Shown here one piece after another: positions 17,908 to 26,780 of a stretch of 45,097 nucleotides of DNA (position 1 is the stretch's first letter; each line of letters starts with the position of its first letter). The stretch comes from an uncultured Gemmatimonadota bacterium. GTDB lineage: Bacteria; Latescibacterota; UBA2968; UBA8231. The stretch spans positions 1-45,097 of the forward strand of contig CAITNQ010000072.1 of NCBI GenBank assembly GCA_903893785.1, read 5' to 3'. A program made the translations under genes and the position numbers. A model generated the notes under the pieces. It was not told the DNA's origin, ran no database searches, and saw nothing but the letters and a program-made list of their open reading frames with translations.

Positions 17908-19662
17908 ATGCGGATCGATGTCTGTCCGCCGCACGCGGCGCGTCGCGGCCCGGCATCCTTGGCGGTGAACGAAGGTTCTCTGCGTGCCGCGGCCGAGGAA
18001 GCCACGCCCGCGGGCGCGCTCGTGACCGAGCGGATGGCGCAGTTGCGGCTGCCGGCCGGGTGGCCGCGTCGGCTGCGGCTGTGGTGTCAGCCACGGGCGA
18101 CGCGGGGTTTCGCCTTGACGATGGCTGGCCGTGACGTGTTGCTGGAGGCGTCCGAGCGGCGTGAGTTTGTCGCCGGTGTGGGGCGGTTGCTGGCCCTGCT
18201 GCGGGCGGCCGCCGATCCAGGCGGCGTGCTGCCCCAGGGCCAGTGGCAGGAGGTACCCCGGTTCCCGGAGCGCCTCCACTACATGCCCGGGCATTTCGGC
18301 AACTCCTTCGAGGTGGCGTGGCCGGCAGAGATGAAGCGCTGCGTGGAGGACCTGGCGCTGTGGGGCAGCAGTGGGTACGCCGATTGGTTCGACCCCAACG
18401 ACATGCCGGACCCGTACCGGCCGCAGGTGTACTGCAGCACCTCCATGAGCCTGTGGCAGCGGAAGAAGGAAGTGCTGCGCGCGGCTCAAGACCTGGGCCT
18501 GGACCTGGCGCTGGCGATCACCCACAACGTGGGCTTCACGGACCAGCTCCGGCCGGAGTGGGTCGGCGTGCGCAGCCATCGCCTGCGGGTTCAGGGGCAG
18601 GTGCTGTGTCCCTCCATTCCGGCCGCACGGCAGGTCTGTCTGGACAACCAGGAGAACCTGTTCCGCGACCTGGCCGGGGCCGGTCTGCGCCTGAGCAAGC
18701 TGATCTACGCGCCCTATGACGACGGGGGCTGCGCCTGTGACCGCTGCCAGCCGTACTACCCCACCTTCCTGGGCATGGTGGCGCAGATTCACGGCATCGC
18801 CCGACGCTACTTCCCGGACGTTCGCGCGGACTTGTGCGGGTGGTGGGTCAACGACGAAGAGATGCAGCAGGTGCAGGACTTCGCCCGCGGCCCGGCCCGT
18901 GACTGGTTTGGCGCCTTCCAGTTCAGCGCCACGTACGGCGTGTTCGCCCTGCCTGACGTGCGCGCCCGCCTGGGTGCTCTGCCGTTGTCCAGTTTCCTGC
19001 ACCTGGGCTTTTCGCACGACAACCGGGACGTGTACATCCGCACCGGCCTCCACGCGGCTCCGCGCCGGATCCAGTCCGTGATCGGCAGCTTTGCGGGGCA
19101 GCAGTGCCTGGGCTTCAACTCGTACAACGAGGGCTTTGGCGACCACTTCAACCAGTTCCTGGCCACCCGGCTCGGTCGCCTTCCGGACGCCGACGTGGCG
19201 CAGCTGACGGCTGATTACGTGCGCCAGGTCTTCGGTCTGCGCGGCGCGCCGTTGGCCCGCGTCGTCGACGTACTGCTGGCCATGGAGCAGCTGGACGAGG
19301 CACAGGCCGAGGGGTGGGTCGCCACGTTGAGGTCCGTGGCGCGGCACGTCAGAACGCCGCCGCGCCAGCCCTGGGCGTTCGACCAGGTGCGACTCAAGGC
19401 GGAGTTGATGGCCCTCGACCACCTCATCGGGTCAGGCGAGGGCTGGCGCGAGGAGGCCGACCTGGCACCGGTGGCTGCCCACATTGCCCGCCGCCTGGCA
19501 CTGAGCGAAACCCTGTGGCGCGAGGTGTACGGCTTGGGGGTACTGCGTCACATCTTCATTCCCGCGCGCATGCTGCCCCGGTGGTTCGAGTCTTATCAGC
19601 GCCTGCGGCCGGCGCCGCCTGACCGTATCTGCCCGGGCTCTGCCCTGAGCCGCGAGGCGTGA
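17908..19662 (+). CDS. Alpha-glucuronidase/GH20-like TIM-barrel glycoside hydrolase
   Basis: A 584-residue protein. Residues about 50-105 (RLRLWCQPRATRGFALTM, then EFVAGVGRLLALLR) match the small alpha/beta domain that precedes the barrel in GH20 hexosaminidases and GH67 alpha-glucuronidases. The barrel follows (FPERLHYMPGHFGN, SGYADWFDPNDM, KLIYAPYDDGGCACDRCQPY, DVRADLCGWW, FNSYNEGFGDHFN). The DDGGC-C--C motif is frequent in alpha-glucuronidase-type members, and its acidic pair may be catalytic. A helical C-terminus follows. ATG 17908 has a strong GGAGGT site; the open frame upstream to 17104 is not protein-like. There is no signal peptide. The substrate is unassigned. Confidence 0.68.
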   Translation: MRIDVCPPHAARRGPASLAVNEGSLRAAAEEATPAGALVTERMAQLRLPAGWPRRLRLWCQPRATRGFALTMAGRDVLLEASERREFVAGVGRLLALLRAAADPGGVLPQGQWQEVPRFPERLHYMPGHFGNSFEVAWPAEMKRCVEDLALWGSSGYADWFDPNDMPDPYRPQVYCSTSMSLWQRKKEVLRAAQDLGLDLALAITHNVGFTDQLRPEWVGVRSHRLRVQGQVLCPSIPAARQVCLDNQENLFRDLAGAGLRLSKLIYAPYDDGGCACDRCQPYYPTFLGMVAQIHGIARRYFPDVRADLCGWWVNDEEMQQVQDFARGPARDWFGAFQFSATYGVFALPDVRARLGALPLSSFLHLGFSHDNRDVYIRTGLHAAPRRIQSVIGSFAGQQCLGFNSYNEGFGDHFNQFLATRLGRLPDADVAQLTADYVRQVFGLRGAPLARVVDVLLAMEQLDEAQAEGWVATLRSVARHVRTPPRQPWAFDQVRLKAELMALDHLIGSGEGWREEADLAPVAAHIARRLALSETLWREVYGLGVLRHIFIPARMLPRWFESYQRLRPAPPDRICPGSALSREA

Positions 19663-19894
19663 CCGCAAACGGCTTCGCCAGGCGGGCGGGCCGCCCCTCA
19701 GGCGCCGACCGCAGCCGGACCTTAGCCGGGGCCGCCCGGGCTCATTGCGCGAATGGCGGGCACGCGCCGCGGCGCGCGCTGCCTGCTCCTGTGCTCTGCC
19801 GGCCCATCACCGGCCGCCGGTGTTTGTCGCCCCGGCACTGCGGGCCGGGGCCTGGGCTACCGACCAGGACCGGCGGCCCGCGACGCGCGGCCCC

Positions 19895-20815
19895 TCACGG
19901 CGCGGCGTGAAGCCGGATGAAGGCGGCCAGGTGGGCGATGGCGGCGCGGCTTTCCGGCAGGCCGCGAATCTGGAAGACGTGAACCTGTCCCGGCCAGATC
20001 TCCAGTTGGGTTCCGACCCCATCGCCCCGGGCCTTGGCCGCCAGACGGACGCTGTCATCGCGCAGCATCTCGTGCTGACCGGCCTGCAGCAGCAGCGGTG
20101 GCAAACCGCGCAGGTCAGCCAGGAGTGGCGACGCCCACGGGTGGCTGGGATCGGTCGAACCCAGGTACATGCTCACGAAGTGGGGCATGGCCCGGGCGCT
20201 GCAGATGGGGTCGGGTTCAGTGCGCAGCGAGGGGCTGGCCAGGGTGAGATCAGTGCACGCCGACAAGGGCATGGCCGCCCGCGGCAGGGACCGGCCGCCG
20301 TCGCGCAGTGCCAAGAGCGTGCCCAGCGTCAAACCGCCGCCGGCCGAATCCCCGGCAATCAGGGTCGTGCGGGCCGGTACAGCCCCCTGCGGGCCGTGAT
20401 GCCGGAGCCATTCATGGGCCGCAGCGCAATCAAGGATCGCGGCCGGAAAAGGGTGCTCGGGAGCCAGGCGGTAGTCGGGCAGCAGCACGGCGCAGCCGGC
20501 CGCGTTCGACAGGTCGGCGGCCAGGGGCAGGTAGTTGCCCGGTGACCCGGAGACGAAACCGCCGCCGTGCAGGTACAGCAGGCGCAGATCAGGGTCCGCC
20601 CCCGGGGCCATCACCCACTCGGCCGGTACCCCGCCGGCGTCCACGGTCCAGCAACCGACCGCCGGGTCAGCCGGTTCCTGTCGCTGTCCCATCCCCGCGC
20701 GCAGCCCGTCCAGGTCGAAGTCATTGCCTGGATCGCCGAAGGCTGGGTTCTGGCGCAGCTGACGCAGGTACTCCTGGCTCTCCGGCGATGGTACTTTAGG
20801 CAGTTCCCAGTTCAC
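19895..20815 (-). CDS. HSL-family alpha/beta hydrolase (esterase/lipase)
   Basis: A 306-residue protein with the hormone-sensitive-lipase hallmarks: the oxyanion-hole motif HGGG (83-86), YRLAPEHPFPAAI, the nucleophile elbow GDSAGGG with Ser157, an acidic residue after LLLQAGQHEMLRDD (Asp253 or Asp254) and His279 (QVHVF). It hydrolyses short-chain carboxylic esters, and acetyl or feruloyl groups on sugars are possible targets in this setting. There is no signal peptide. GTG 20815 is preceded by GGGAGGT at ideal spacing. It is a single gene with a 230-bp convergent spacer (19663-19894, nothing recognised) on its 3' side. Confidence 0.9.
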   Translation of the reverse strand: MNWELPKVPSPESQEYLRQLRQNPAFGDPGNDFDLDGLRAGMGQRQEPADPAVGCWTVDAGGVPAEWVMAPGADPDLRLLYLHGGGFVSGSPGNYLPLAADLSNAAGCAVLLPDYRLAPEHPFPAAILDCAAAHEWLRHHGPQGAVPARTTLIAGDSAGGGLTLGTLLALRDGGRSLPRAAMPLSACTDLTLASPSLRTEPDPICSARAMPHFVSMYLGSTDPSHPWASPLLADLRGLPPLLLQAGQHEMLRDDSVRLAAKARGDGVGTQLEIWPGQVHVFQIRGLPESRAAIAHLAAFIRLHAAP

Positions 20816-21701
20816 TGGCGACCTCCCGTGACGCGGCCCTGTACGGTCAACCGCTGGCCCGCCTGGTGTTCCCGCCGCAGGTCAAGGCCCACGCGCCCTG
20901 TCCGGTTCCCGGACCACGGTCCACCCTGACCCGGCGGCCTCCCCGGACCCGGCGTTGGCGTCGGGCCCGCCGGTCTCAACCGTAAGGTGGGGGGCGAACC
21001 CGCGCCAGACGGCGTGAAGCAAGCCCCCGCCGGCCCGGCGATCGGCCGCGCTCGCGGGGAAGCCGCGGGCCCGCCGGGCGGCGGTAACGCGGCACCTCAG
21101 GGCCTTGGCCCGGGAGCGCCGTCCGCCGGCGCCCCCCAGCGGGCCCGTTTGCCCATTTGCACACGTGCTACCGCGCGGTTGACCCTCGCGTTCGAAAAGG
21201 CTTGCTTGTGGCCTGATGCCCGCCGGCCGGCGCGGCCGCAGCCTGACGCGCGGCGTTGGCGCGATGGCGGTGCTGTGCCCTCGGCTGGGCAGCTGTCGTC
21301 AGGCTGGCCAGGCGTGAGGCGGCGTACCGGAGCGGGGGTGTCCGGTCGGTAGGGACCCCGGGGACTCAGTCCGGGCGAGGCCCAGCCGGACCCGTTCCTG
21401 TCACGACCCCGACTGGCCGCCGAGGCTGGCACAACCGTTGGCAGTCACACTTGGGCAGCCGGTGCGGCTGAGGCTCAGCCCGATCCGTTCCAGTTCGGGC
21501 CCGGCCCGGCCGACGAAGCTGACGTGAACGCTGACCGGCACACTGGGGCGCCCGTGGCCCCGGTGACGCCATGGCCACGGCGCTCTGGCGGAACCTCGGT
21601 GGCAGACCCACAGCCGTCCCCGCCGGCCGCCGCCAGCGCGGCCACCGTGGGGTCTTCGGCAGTACCCAGCAGCGTGGTGTTCGACCGGCAGGAGGATGCC
21701 A
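20816..21701. other. 886-bp divergent spacer without recognisable gene
   Basis: This is the longest empty stretch, lying between the esterase (minus) and the BtrH-like operon (plus). Frames on both strands give Pro/Arg/Gly-rich noise and I recognise no domain. A less GC-rich patch at 21158-21215 includes TTGACC (21178-21183), a possible -35 box, but no good -10 follows. The operon's ribosome site GGAGG lies at 21691-21695. Confidence 0.4.
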
Positions 21702-22670
21702 ATGGAGGGCGTCGATCGTTACCGAGTGATGGAGCCGATGTTCGAGTGCGCCCGAGTGGTGATGCACCACCGCGGCGACCGGTTCGCGCCGGCCTATGTG
21801 CAGGGGATTGCCGGGACGGCGTTCACCATCGGCGGCATCTGTCCCTGTGCCCCCACCTGCGTGACGGTGCCGCGCACGACATCCGAGCTCCTGGCCCTCT
21901 TCGGCTATGAGGTGACGCCGGTGCATTACCGGGCCCAGGCGCCCGAGGCCGAAGCCGAGTACGCGGCGTTCCTGCAGCGACTGGCTGCCTCGATCGCCGC
22001 CGGCCGACCGGTAATCACGTGGCACGCCTTCACCTACTACGAGTGGGACGTGGTCTGCGGCTACCGCGAGGCGACCGGCGAACTGGTGGGCTATGGTTCG
22101 TACGCAGGCGGTGATGCCTACGCCGTCAGCCCCCAGGACCGCCCCAAAGGCGGGATGGACGTCACCGATACCATTGCGCTGCTGGTGGGCGAGAAGACGG
22201 GCACGTTCGATGCGACAGTGGCCGAGGTCGAGGCCCTGCGGTTCGCGGTGGAGCATGCCCATAGTCAAAAGAACGCGGCGCGCTGCGCCGAGCCCGAGTG
22301 GGTCTTTCTAGAGGGGTTCCTGTGTTACCAGCGCTGGGCCCGTGACTTCGGCGATCCGGCCCGGCGGCGCAGCCAGGGCGACAGCTACTGCCTTGGCGTG
22401 CTCGATTCGACTCGGCGGTGTGCGGCTGCCTTCGTGGGTGACTTGGCCGCCCGGTACCCGGTTGCCGCGGGGCACCTACGGGCCGCCTCCGAAGCCTTCA
22501 CCCGCGAGGCGGAGACGTTGGCGGCGCTGAAGCCTTGGTTGGGCTGGGATGCCCCCGAAGAGCCCGATGCGGGGCGCAACGCCCAGGTCAGTGCGCTGCT
22601 GGAGCGCGCCGCTGAGCAGTACCGACAGGCCATTGGCCGTCTCGAGTCAGCCTTGCCGCTGGTCGGTTGA
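21702..22670 (+). CDS. BtrH/C39-like hypothetical protein A
   Basis: A 322-residue protein that is a paralogue of the gene at 23734. Both share an early cysteine in FECA/WDCA (Cys16 here), a GTAF/GDAF motif and, after a GRPV strand, a W--V-GY motif (YEWDVVCGY at 113-121). This order resembles papain-like C39 and butirosin-BtrH N-terminal folds, in which an N-terminal Cys precedes a His-x-V-V-V strand. Here Glu stands where His is expected, so peptidase activity is doubtful. The C-terminal 130 residues are helical. The start is ATG 21702 with GGAGG upstream; ATG 21696 lies within that site. It is first gene of a three-gene operon with a URO-D-like protein. The function is unknown. Confidence 0.6.
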   Translation: MEGVDRYRVMEPMFECARVVMHHRGDRFAPAYVQGIAGTAFTIGGICPCAPTCVTVPRTTSELLALFGYEVTPVHYRAQAPEAEAEYAAFLQRLAASIAAGRPVITWHAFTYYEWDVVCGYREATGELVGYGSYAGGDAYAVSPQDRPKGGMDVTDTIALLVGEKTGTFDATVAEVEALRFAVEHAHSQKNAARCAEPEWVFLEGFLCYQRWARDFGDPARRRSQGDSYCLGVLDSTRRCAAAFVGDLAARYPVAAGHLRAASEAFTREAETLAALKPWLGWDAPEEPDAGRNAQVSALLERAAEQYRQAIGRLESALPLVG

Positions 22671-22724
22671 CGGCGACACCATGCGCGCCTCAGTGACGGC
22701 TCCACCCCGGCGGCAGTTGGGTTC

Positions 22725-23657
22725 ATGAACCCGCGCGAGAATTACCTCGAAGCCATCCGCTGGGGTCGGCCGGAGTGGGTGCCGCAGACCCATGAAGCGG
22801 TCTGGCACACCCTCCAGTTCGAAGGCAACTTCCGCTGGCAGAGCTGGACCGATGCTTGGGGCGTCGGCTGGGAGGTGGGGCTGGCGGGCACGGTCCCGTT
22901 CCCGAAGACGAACCCGTTGCCCAGCCTCGAGCGGTTGAGCGAACTGCGCGTGCCCGATCCGGGCAACCTGCGCTTCACCGACGAGATGCGGCAGGCGCTC
23001 GGGCACGTCGACCGCGAGCAGACCCTCGTCTGCGGCTCGCTGACGTACCTGCTGTTCGAGCGGGCCTGGGCCATCATGGGTATGGAGGGGTTCCTCACCG
23101 GCCTGATTACCCATCCGCAGGAGGCCCACGCGTTCTGCCATCTACTGGCCGACTATGCCCGCCGGGTCTTCTCCCGCTACCTCGACCTGGGCGTGGACGC
23201 GATCAGCTTCTCCGAGGACCTGGGAACGCAGCGGGCGCTGATGATCTCGCCGGACTTGTTCCGCCAGTTCCTGCTGCCCGAGTACCGCTACTGCTTTGCT
23301 GAGGTGCTGGCCGCCGGGAAGATCGTCAATTTCCACAGCTGCGGTTGCATCGACGCGGTGGCCGCGGAGTTGGCGGGCATCGGCGTCACGGTGCTCAATC
23401 CGGTCCAGGCCCGGGCCAACGATTTGGCCTCGCTCAAGACGGCGACCCGCGGGCGCATGGCTCTGCAGGGCGGGATCGATACCGCCGTGCTGGCGCTGGG
23501 GACCCCGGCCCAAGTGCGCGACGAGGTAGCGCGAGTGATGGCGGTGCTCAAACCGGGCGGCGGGTACATCTGTGGTCCGGACCAATCCATCCCCGGCATC
23601 CCGGCGGAGAACCTGGCCGCCCTGTGGTCGGCGGCGACCGAGCTGGGGCGGTATTGA
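22725..23657 (+). CDS. Uroporphyrinogen decarboxylase-like protein (MtaA/CmuA type) 1
   Basis: A 310-residue TIM-barrel protein. It opens with the family pattern NPRENYLEAIRWGRPEWVP, continues with DAISFSEDLGTQRALMISPD and contains VNFHSCG, the H-x-C zinc motif of cobalamin-dependent methyltransferase partners (MtaA, CmuA). It ends with GRMALQGGIDTAVL and KPGGGYICGPDQSIPG. The third Cys ligand typical of zinc members is displaced (CGPDQ). It is not the haem-pathway HemE: the N-terminal RxxxQAGR substrate motif is absent. Gaps of 54 and 76 bp separate it from the two BtrH-like genes, so the three are probably cotranscribed. Methyl or carboxyl transfer on a small molecule is possible. No corrinoid protein is nearby. 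Confidence 0.8.
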   Translation: MNPRENYLEAIRWGRPEWVPQTHEAVWHTLQFEGNFRWQSWTDAWGVGWEVGLAGTVPFPKTNPLPSLERLSELRVPDPGNLRFTDEMRQALGHVDREQTLVCGSLTYLLFERAWAIMGMEGFLTGLITHPQEAHAFCHLLADYARRVFSRYLDLGVDAISFSEDLGTQRALMISPDLFRQFLLPEYRYCFAEVLAAGKIVNFHSCGCIDAVAAELAGIGVTVLNPVQARANDLASLKTATRGRMALQGGIDTAVLALGTPAQVRDEVARVMAVLKPGGGYICGPDQSIPGIPAENLAALWSAATELGRY

Positions 23658-23733
23658 CACGGTCCCCGACGATGGACCAGCCCGGGCCAACCCCCGGGCG
23701 TCGCCGCGTCGTGAACGCAGCGGGGAGGCAGCG

Positions 23734-24843
23734 ATGGCGGAGGGTAGCCAGCACGAACGGGTAGTCCTTGCGGGTGTGCCGCACGAACCGCTTGTCTATG
23801 GGTGGGACTGCGCCCTGCGAGGGCTGCACCTGCTGCTGCAGCACCGGGGCGAGACGATCTCCCTGGCGGCGCTGTCAGTGCTCTCCGGCGACGCCTTCAA
23901 CCTCTGCTTTGCCACCGGTCCCGACACCTACCCCGAGTTGCTCATACCGACAGATCCGCTGGCCAACGCGGCCGCGGCTCTCGGGTACCCGCACGAGTGG
24001 TTGATCACCAGCAGCGCGCGGCGCGGCCACTTGACCGGGGTCGAGCCGGACCCGGCCCGCCGCCGCGACCTGACGCTGGCCGTGCTGCAGCGGATCCAGG
24101 CACAGATCGACGTGGGACGACCGGTGCTGGTGGGTGGGGCATCGCGCCTGGGCTGCGGCAACTGGTCCTTGGTAATCGGCTACGACCGCGGCAACAGCGA
24201 ACTGTGCCACAACGCCCTGGACGGCGAACCGGCCGGCACCTGGGCCGGAATCCGCGGCTTGACTGTGCCGCTTAACGATCGCGATGGCCTGGCGGGGTAT
24301 TGGAACGGTCGCCCGCGCGGTACCGTGGTTCCCGGCTTTGCCGGCGGCTGGCTGGTCAACCCAGCGTTTGTTTTGGGCGATCTGCGCGGGCGGCCCGACG
24401 CGGGCCAAACAGCACGTGCTGTCCTGCAGCGAGCCGTCGCGCTGCACCAAGCAGACCCGGTGCTCTTCTTTGGCGGGTTGCACTACTTCGGCGCCGGGGC
24501 CTACCAGCAGTGGGAAGCAGCGGCCCCCACTATGTCCGATCCCGGTGACCTGATGCTGGACGAACTGGTGCGGGGCCGCGCCGCCGCGGCGGACTTCTGC
24601 GAACAAGCCACCGGGTGGCTTCCTGGCGCAGCTGCCGCACTCAGCCACGCCGCAGCGGCCTACCGTCGCGAGGTGCAGATCGCCCAGGCCGCGTTCGCCG
24701 ACTTCATCCCCTTCCGCTGGGACAATCCCATGCGGGACGCCTGGGGCACACTCACCGAGCGTGGGGTCGCGGCCCGCACCATGGCGATGCTTCTGGCGCA
24801 GGAGCAGGACGCGGTGGCTGCCATCCAGAGGGCGCTCCGGTGA
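23734..24843 (+). CDS. BtrH/C39-like hypothetical protein B
   Basis: A 369-residue paralogue of the protein at 21702. Cys26 in GWDCALRG, LSGDAFNLCF, VGRPVLVGG and NWSLVIGYD (143-151) align with the same blocks in protein A. The pattern C----LL---G-----LSG-AF recalls BtrH N-terminal domains (acyl transfer in butirosin assembly) and C39-like folds. The His of a C39 triad is replaced by Asn. The C-terminal half is alpha-helical and ends in a long amphipathic stretch. ATG 23734 follows GGGGAGG. It is last gene of the operon; the 282-bp spacer 24844-25125 to the convergent URO-D gene has no recognised feature. No substrate can be named. Confidence 0.6.
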   Translation: MAEGSQHERVVLAGVPHEPLVYGWDCALRGLHLLLQHRGETISLAALSVLSGDAFNLCFATGPDTYPELLIPTDPLANAAAALGYPHEWLITSSARRGHLTGVEPDPARRRDLTLAVLQRIQAQIDVGRPVLVGGASRLGCGNWSLVIGYDRGNSELCHNALDGEPAGTWAGIRGLTVPLNDRDGLAGYWNGRPRGTVVPGFAGGWLVNPAFVLGDLRGRPDAGQTARAVLQRAVALHQADPVLFFGGLHYFGAGAYQQWEAAAPTMSDPGDLMLDELVRGRAAAADFCEQATGWLPGAAAALSHAAAAYRREVQIAQAAFADFIPFRWDNPMRDAWGTLTERGVAARTMAMLLAQEQDAVAAIQRALR

Positions 24844-25125
24844 CGCGGGGCGGTCCCTTGACCCGCGGGGGGAGCGCAGCTGGTCGGTGGTCGCTATGGC
24901 CTGCGTGTGGCGGGCCGAACCGGGTCGTCGCGTGCGGTTGAAGGCTGCCGGAGCTGCGCGATCGTCGGTGGTCGGGTCGCGGCTACTGGCTCAGGACCCG
25001 CGTCTGGCGCGCGGCTACCCAGGTGCATCGATCGTCGCAACGCGACGGGCGGAGCATGTCCATCGCCTGCGGTCTGTGAGCCGCCCGCGTTGCGTGACCG
25101 TCAGCGGCCCGGTCGCGGGCATCCC

Positions 25126-26070
25126 TCAGCCCGCCTGTGCGTAGCTGCCGTATTGCCGTACCGCCTCGTGGTACGCTTCGATATTATCCCAGGTAACCTC
25201 TTCGGTCAGCGTGTGGCAGGGCGCAGCGATGTACCCGCCCCCCGGCATCATCTTCGCCAGCGTCTGGCGGACGCCATCGATCACCTGCTGGCGTGACGGG
25301 CGAGCCAGCACGCTCTGCGCCCCCACGCCGCCCCAGAAACACAGATCGCGACCGAATTCGTGCTTCAGGTAGCCGATGTCCATGGCCTCTGCCTGCACGG
25401 CCTCAAGGATGTCCACGCCGATGTCGATCAGGTCGCGAACCAACGGGGCGACGTGACCGCAGCAGTGGAACGCCACCCGGACCTGTGGGTTGAGGCCCTT
25501 CAGGTGGGCTACCAGGCGTTGGTGGCGTGGCCGGTACCAATGGCGGTAGTCCGCCGGGCTCATAACCAGTGAACGCTGGGTGCCCAGGTCATCACCGATC
25601 CAAACTACATCCACGCCGGTGCTGACCCAGGCGCCGTACACCGCCATCTTCCAACCGGTGATGCGGTCCAGTACGCGTTCGCACCGCCGCGGGTCCAAGT
25701 GCGGCAGGGTCAACGTATCGACATCGCCCAACCATTCCTTGGCGTGCTCGAAGACACCCATCTGGTAGCCGCTGCACACGGCCACGTCCTGCGCCTGCAG
25801 GGCCCGAACCTGCCGTGCTGCCGCGTCGATCTGGTCGGCGGCCACCGGGGGGGTCCACTCCTCCACCGCCACCCCGTCAGGGCATGGCTCCAGCGCGAAA
25901 CCATCCAGCGGCCGGATGTCGTGCCCCTGGGTGGTGCTCCAGTCGGCCAGCGGGTCACCGAGGCGTTGGCGGAACTGCGCCAGCAACTCGGGACAGATGC
26001 GCATGTTGAAGGGGACGCGGTCCGGCTCGCGGTGGTTCAAGGCGGTCAGTACGCGCTCGCGCGGCGTCAT
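25126..26070 (-). CDS. Uroporphyrinogen decarboxylase-like protein 2
   Basis: A 314-residue protein of the same superfamily as the gene at 22725 but clearly diverged. It opens with MTPRERVLTALNHREPDRVP, the standard opening of environmental URO-D-like proteins. VDVVWIGDDLGTQRSLVMSP, FHCCG (H-x-C zinc ligands) and GGGYIAAPCHTLTEEV, with a third Cys in the place used by MtaA/CmuA enzymes, follow. It is thus a good candidate zinc-dependent methyl transferase or a lyase acting on a methylated small molecule. ATG 26070 has GGAG eight bases upstream. It converges on the BtrH operon and diverges from the TPR-like gene. Confidence 0.82.
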   Translation of the reverse strand: MTPRERVLTALNHREPDRVPFNMRICPELLAQFRQRLGDPLADWSTTQGHDIRPLDGFALEPCPDGVAVEEWTPPVAADQIDAAARQVRALQAQDVAVCSGYQMGVFEHAKEWLGDVDTLTLPHLDPRRCERVLDRITGWKMAVYGAWVSTGVDVVWIGDDLGTQRSLVMSPADYRHWYRPRHQRLVAHLKGLNPQVRVAFHCCGHVAPLVRDLIDIGVDILEAVQAEAMDIGYLKHEFGRDLCFWGGVGAQSVLARPSRQQVIDGVRQTLAKMMPGGGYIAAPCHTLTEEVTWDNIEAYHEAVRQYGSYAQAG

Positions 26071-26272
26071 GGTCGGCTCTCCGGCACGGTCCGGCGAGGC
26101 ACCGGACCAGTTCCGGTCGCGCGCGGGCCGCTGCGCGGGCAAACATCCGTATGGGGCCGAGGCGCGGCAAGCTGGCCCGACGGACACTCCTTGCGCGCCG
26201 GGTCGGGGTCGGTACGCTCGCTGTCGGCCCTGTTGCCGCGCTGCGCCCATGCCCCCGCCTGCCGAGGTTGCC

Positions 26273-26752
26273 ATGGAGAGTGCCCACCGCCAGTTCTCAG
26301 TCCAGTGCTTCAACGATTGCTGGACCCTGATCGATGCCGCCGAGCGCACGGCGGAGGATGTGCAGGAGATGGTCCTGCTGGCCAGTGCCTCCCTATGGCA
26401 CTGGAAACAGCGGCCGGACTGCACACCCACGAACCTGTCCATCGGTTTGTGGCAGGTCGCGCGGGTGCTCGCCCTGGCCGGGAGCCCCGACCTGGCCGCT
26501 GCCTTCGGCGAGCACTGCCTGCGCGTCGGCCAGCAGGCAGGCTTGACACCCTTTTACACCGGCTACGCCCGTGAAGCCCTGTGCCGGGCCGCCGTCGTCC
26601 AGGGCCGCTGGGCGGCCGCCGCAGCCCACCTGGCCCAGGCCCAGGCCGAGTTGGCCCGCGTGCAGGAGGCCGACGAACGCGAACTGCTGGCGCGTGACTT
26701 GGACTCCTTGGCCCAGTCGATTCAGGCCGGACCACGCGAGCGGCCCGCCTGA
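26273..26752 (+). CDS. Helical TPR-like hypothetical protein
   Basis: A 159-residue, wholly helical protein. Helix pairs such as EEMVLLASASLWHWKQ, LSIGLWQVARVLALAG, PDLAAAFGEHCLRVGQQAG, FYTGYAREALCRAAVVQG and RWAAAAAHLAQAQAELARV have the A/G spacing of tetratricopeptide-like repeats. Small proteins of this pattern are common hypothetical proteins in environmental genomes. No catalytic motif is seen, so a role in protein binding is the most that can be said. ATG 26273 follows GAGG; an in-frame ATG at 26249 is an alternative that adds eight residues. A 202-bp divergent promoter region separates it from URO-D 2. Confidence 0.65.
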   Translation: MESAHRQFSVQCFNDCWTLIDAAERTAEDVQEMVLLASASLWHWKQRPDCTPTNLSIGLWQVARVLALAGSPDLAAAFGEHCLRVGQQAGLTPFYTGYAREALCRAAVVQGRWAAAAAHLAQAQAELARVQEADERELLARDLDSLAQSIQAGPRERPA

Positions 26753-26754
26753 AG

Positions 26755-26774
26755 CCGCGGGCGGGACCCCGCGG
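26755..26774. terminator. Two-way terminator hairpin
   Basis: CCGCGGG (26755-26761), a six-base loop and CCCGCGG (26768-26774) form a perfect seven-pair stem. It sits in the 28-bp gap between the convergent TPR-like and heparinase-like genes, so it can serve both. There is no U-tract. Confidence 0.55.
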
Positions 26775-26780
26775 GCCCGG

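Noticed and set aside
17128..19422. 764-codon minus-strand ORF across the alpha-glucuronidase-like gene and spacer
   Set aside because: Composition-driven antisense frame rich in Arg, Gln and His, with no domain; the plus-strand gene has motifs and a ribosome site.
21366..21690. Possible protein remnant in the spacer before the BtrH-like operon
   Set aside because: Read in all frames, it gives only Pro/Arg/Gly-rich sequence without a recognisable motif.
22725..26070. HemE (haem-pathway uroporphyrinogen decarboxylase) for the two URO-D-like genes
   Set aside because: Both lack the N-terminal substrate-binding motif of HemE and carry the H-x-C zinc motif of methyltransferase-type members.
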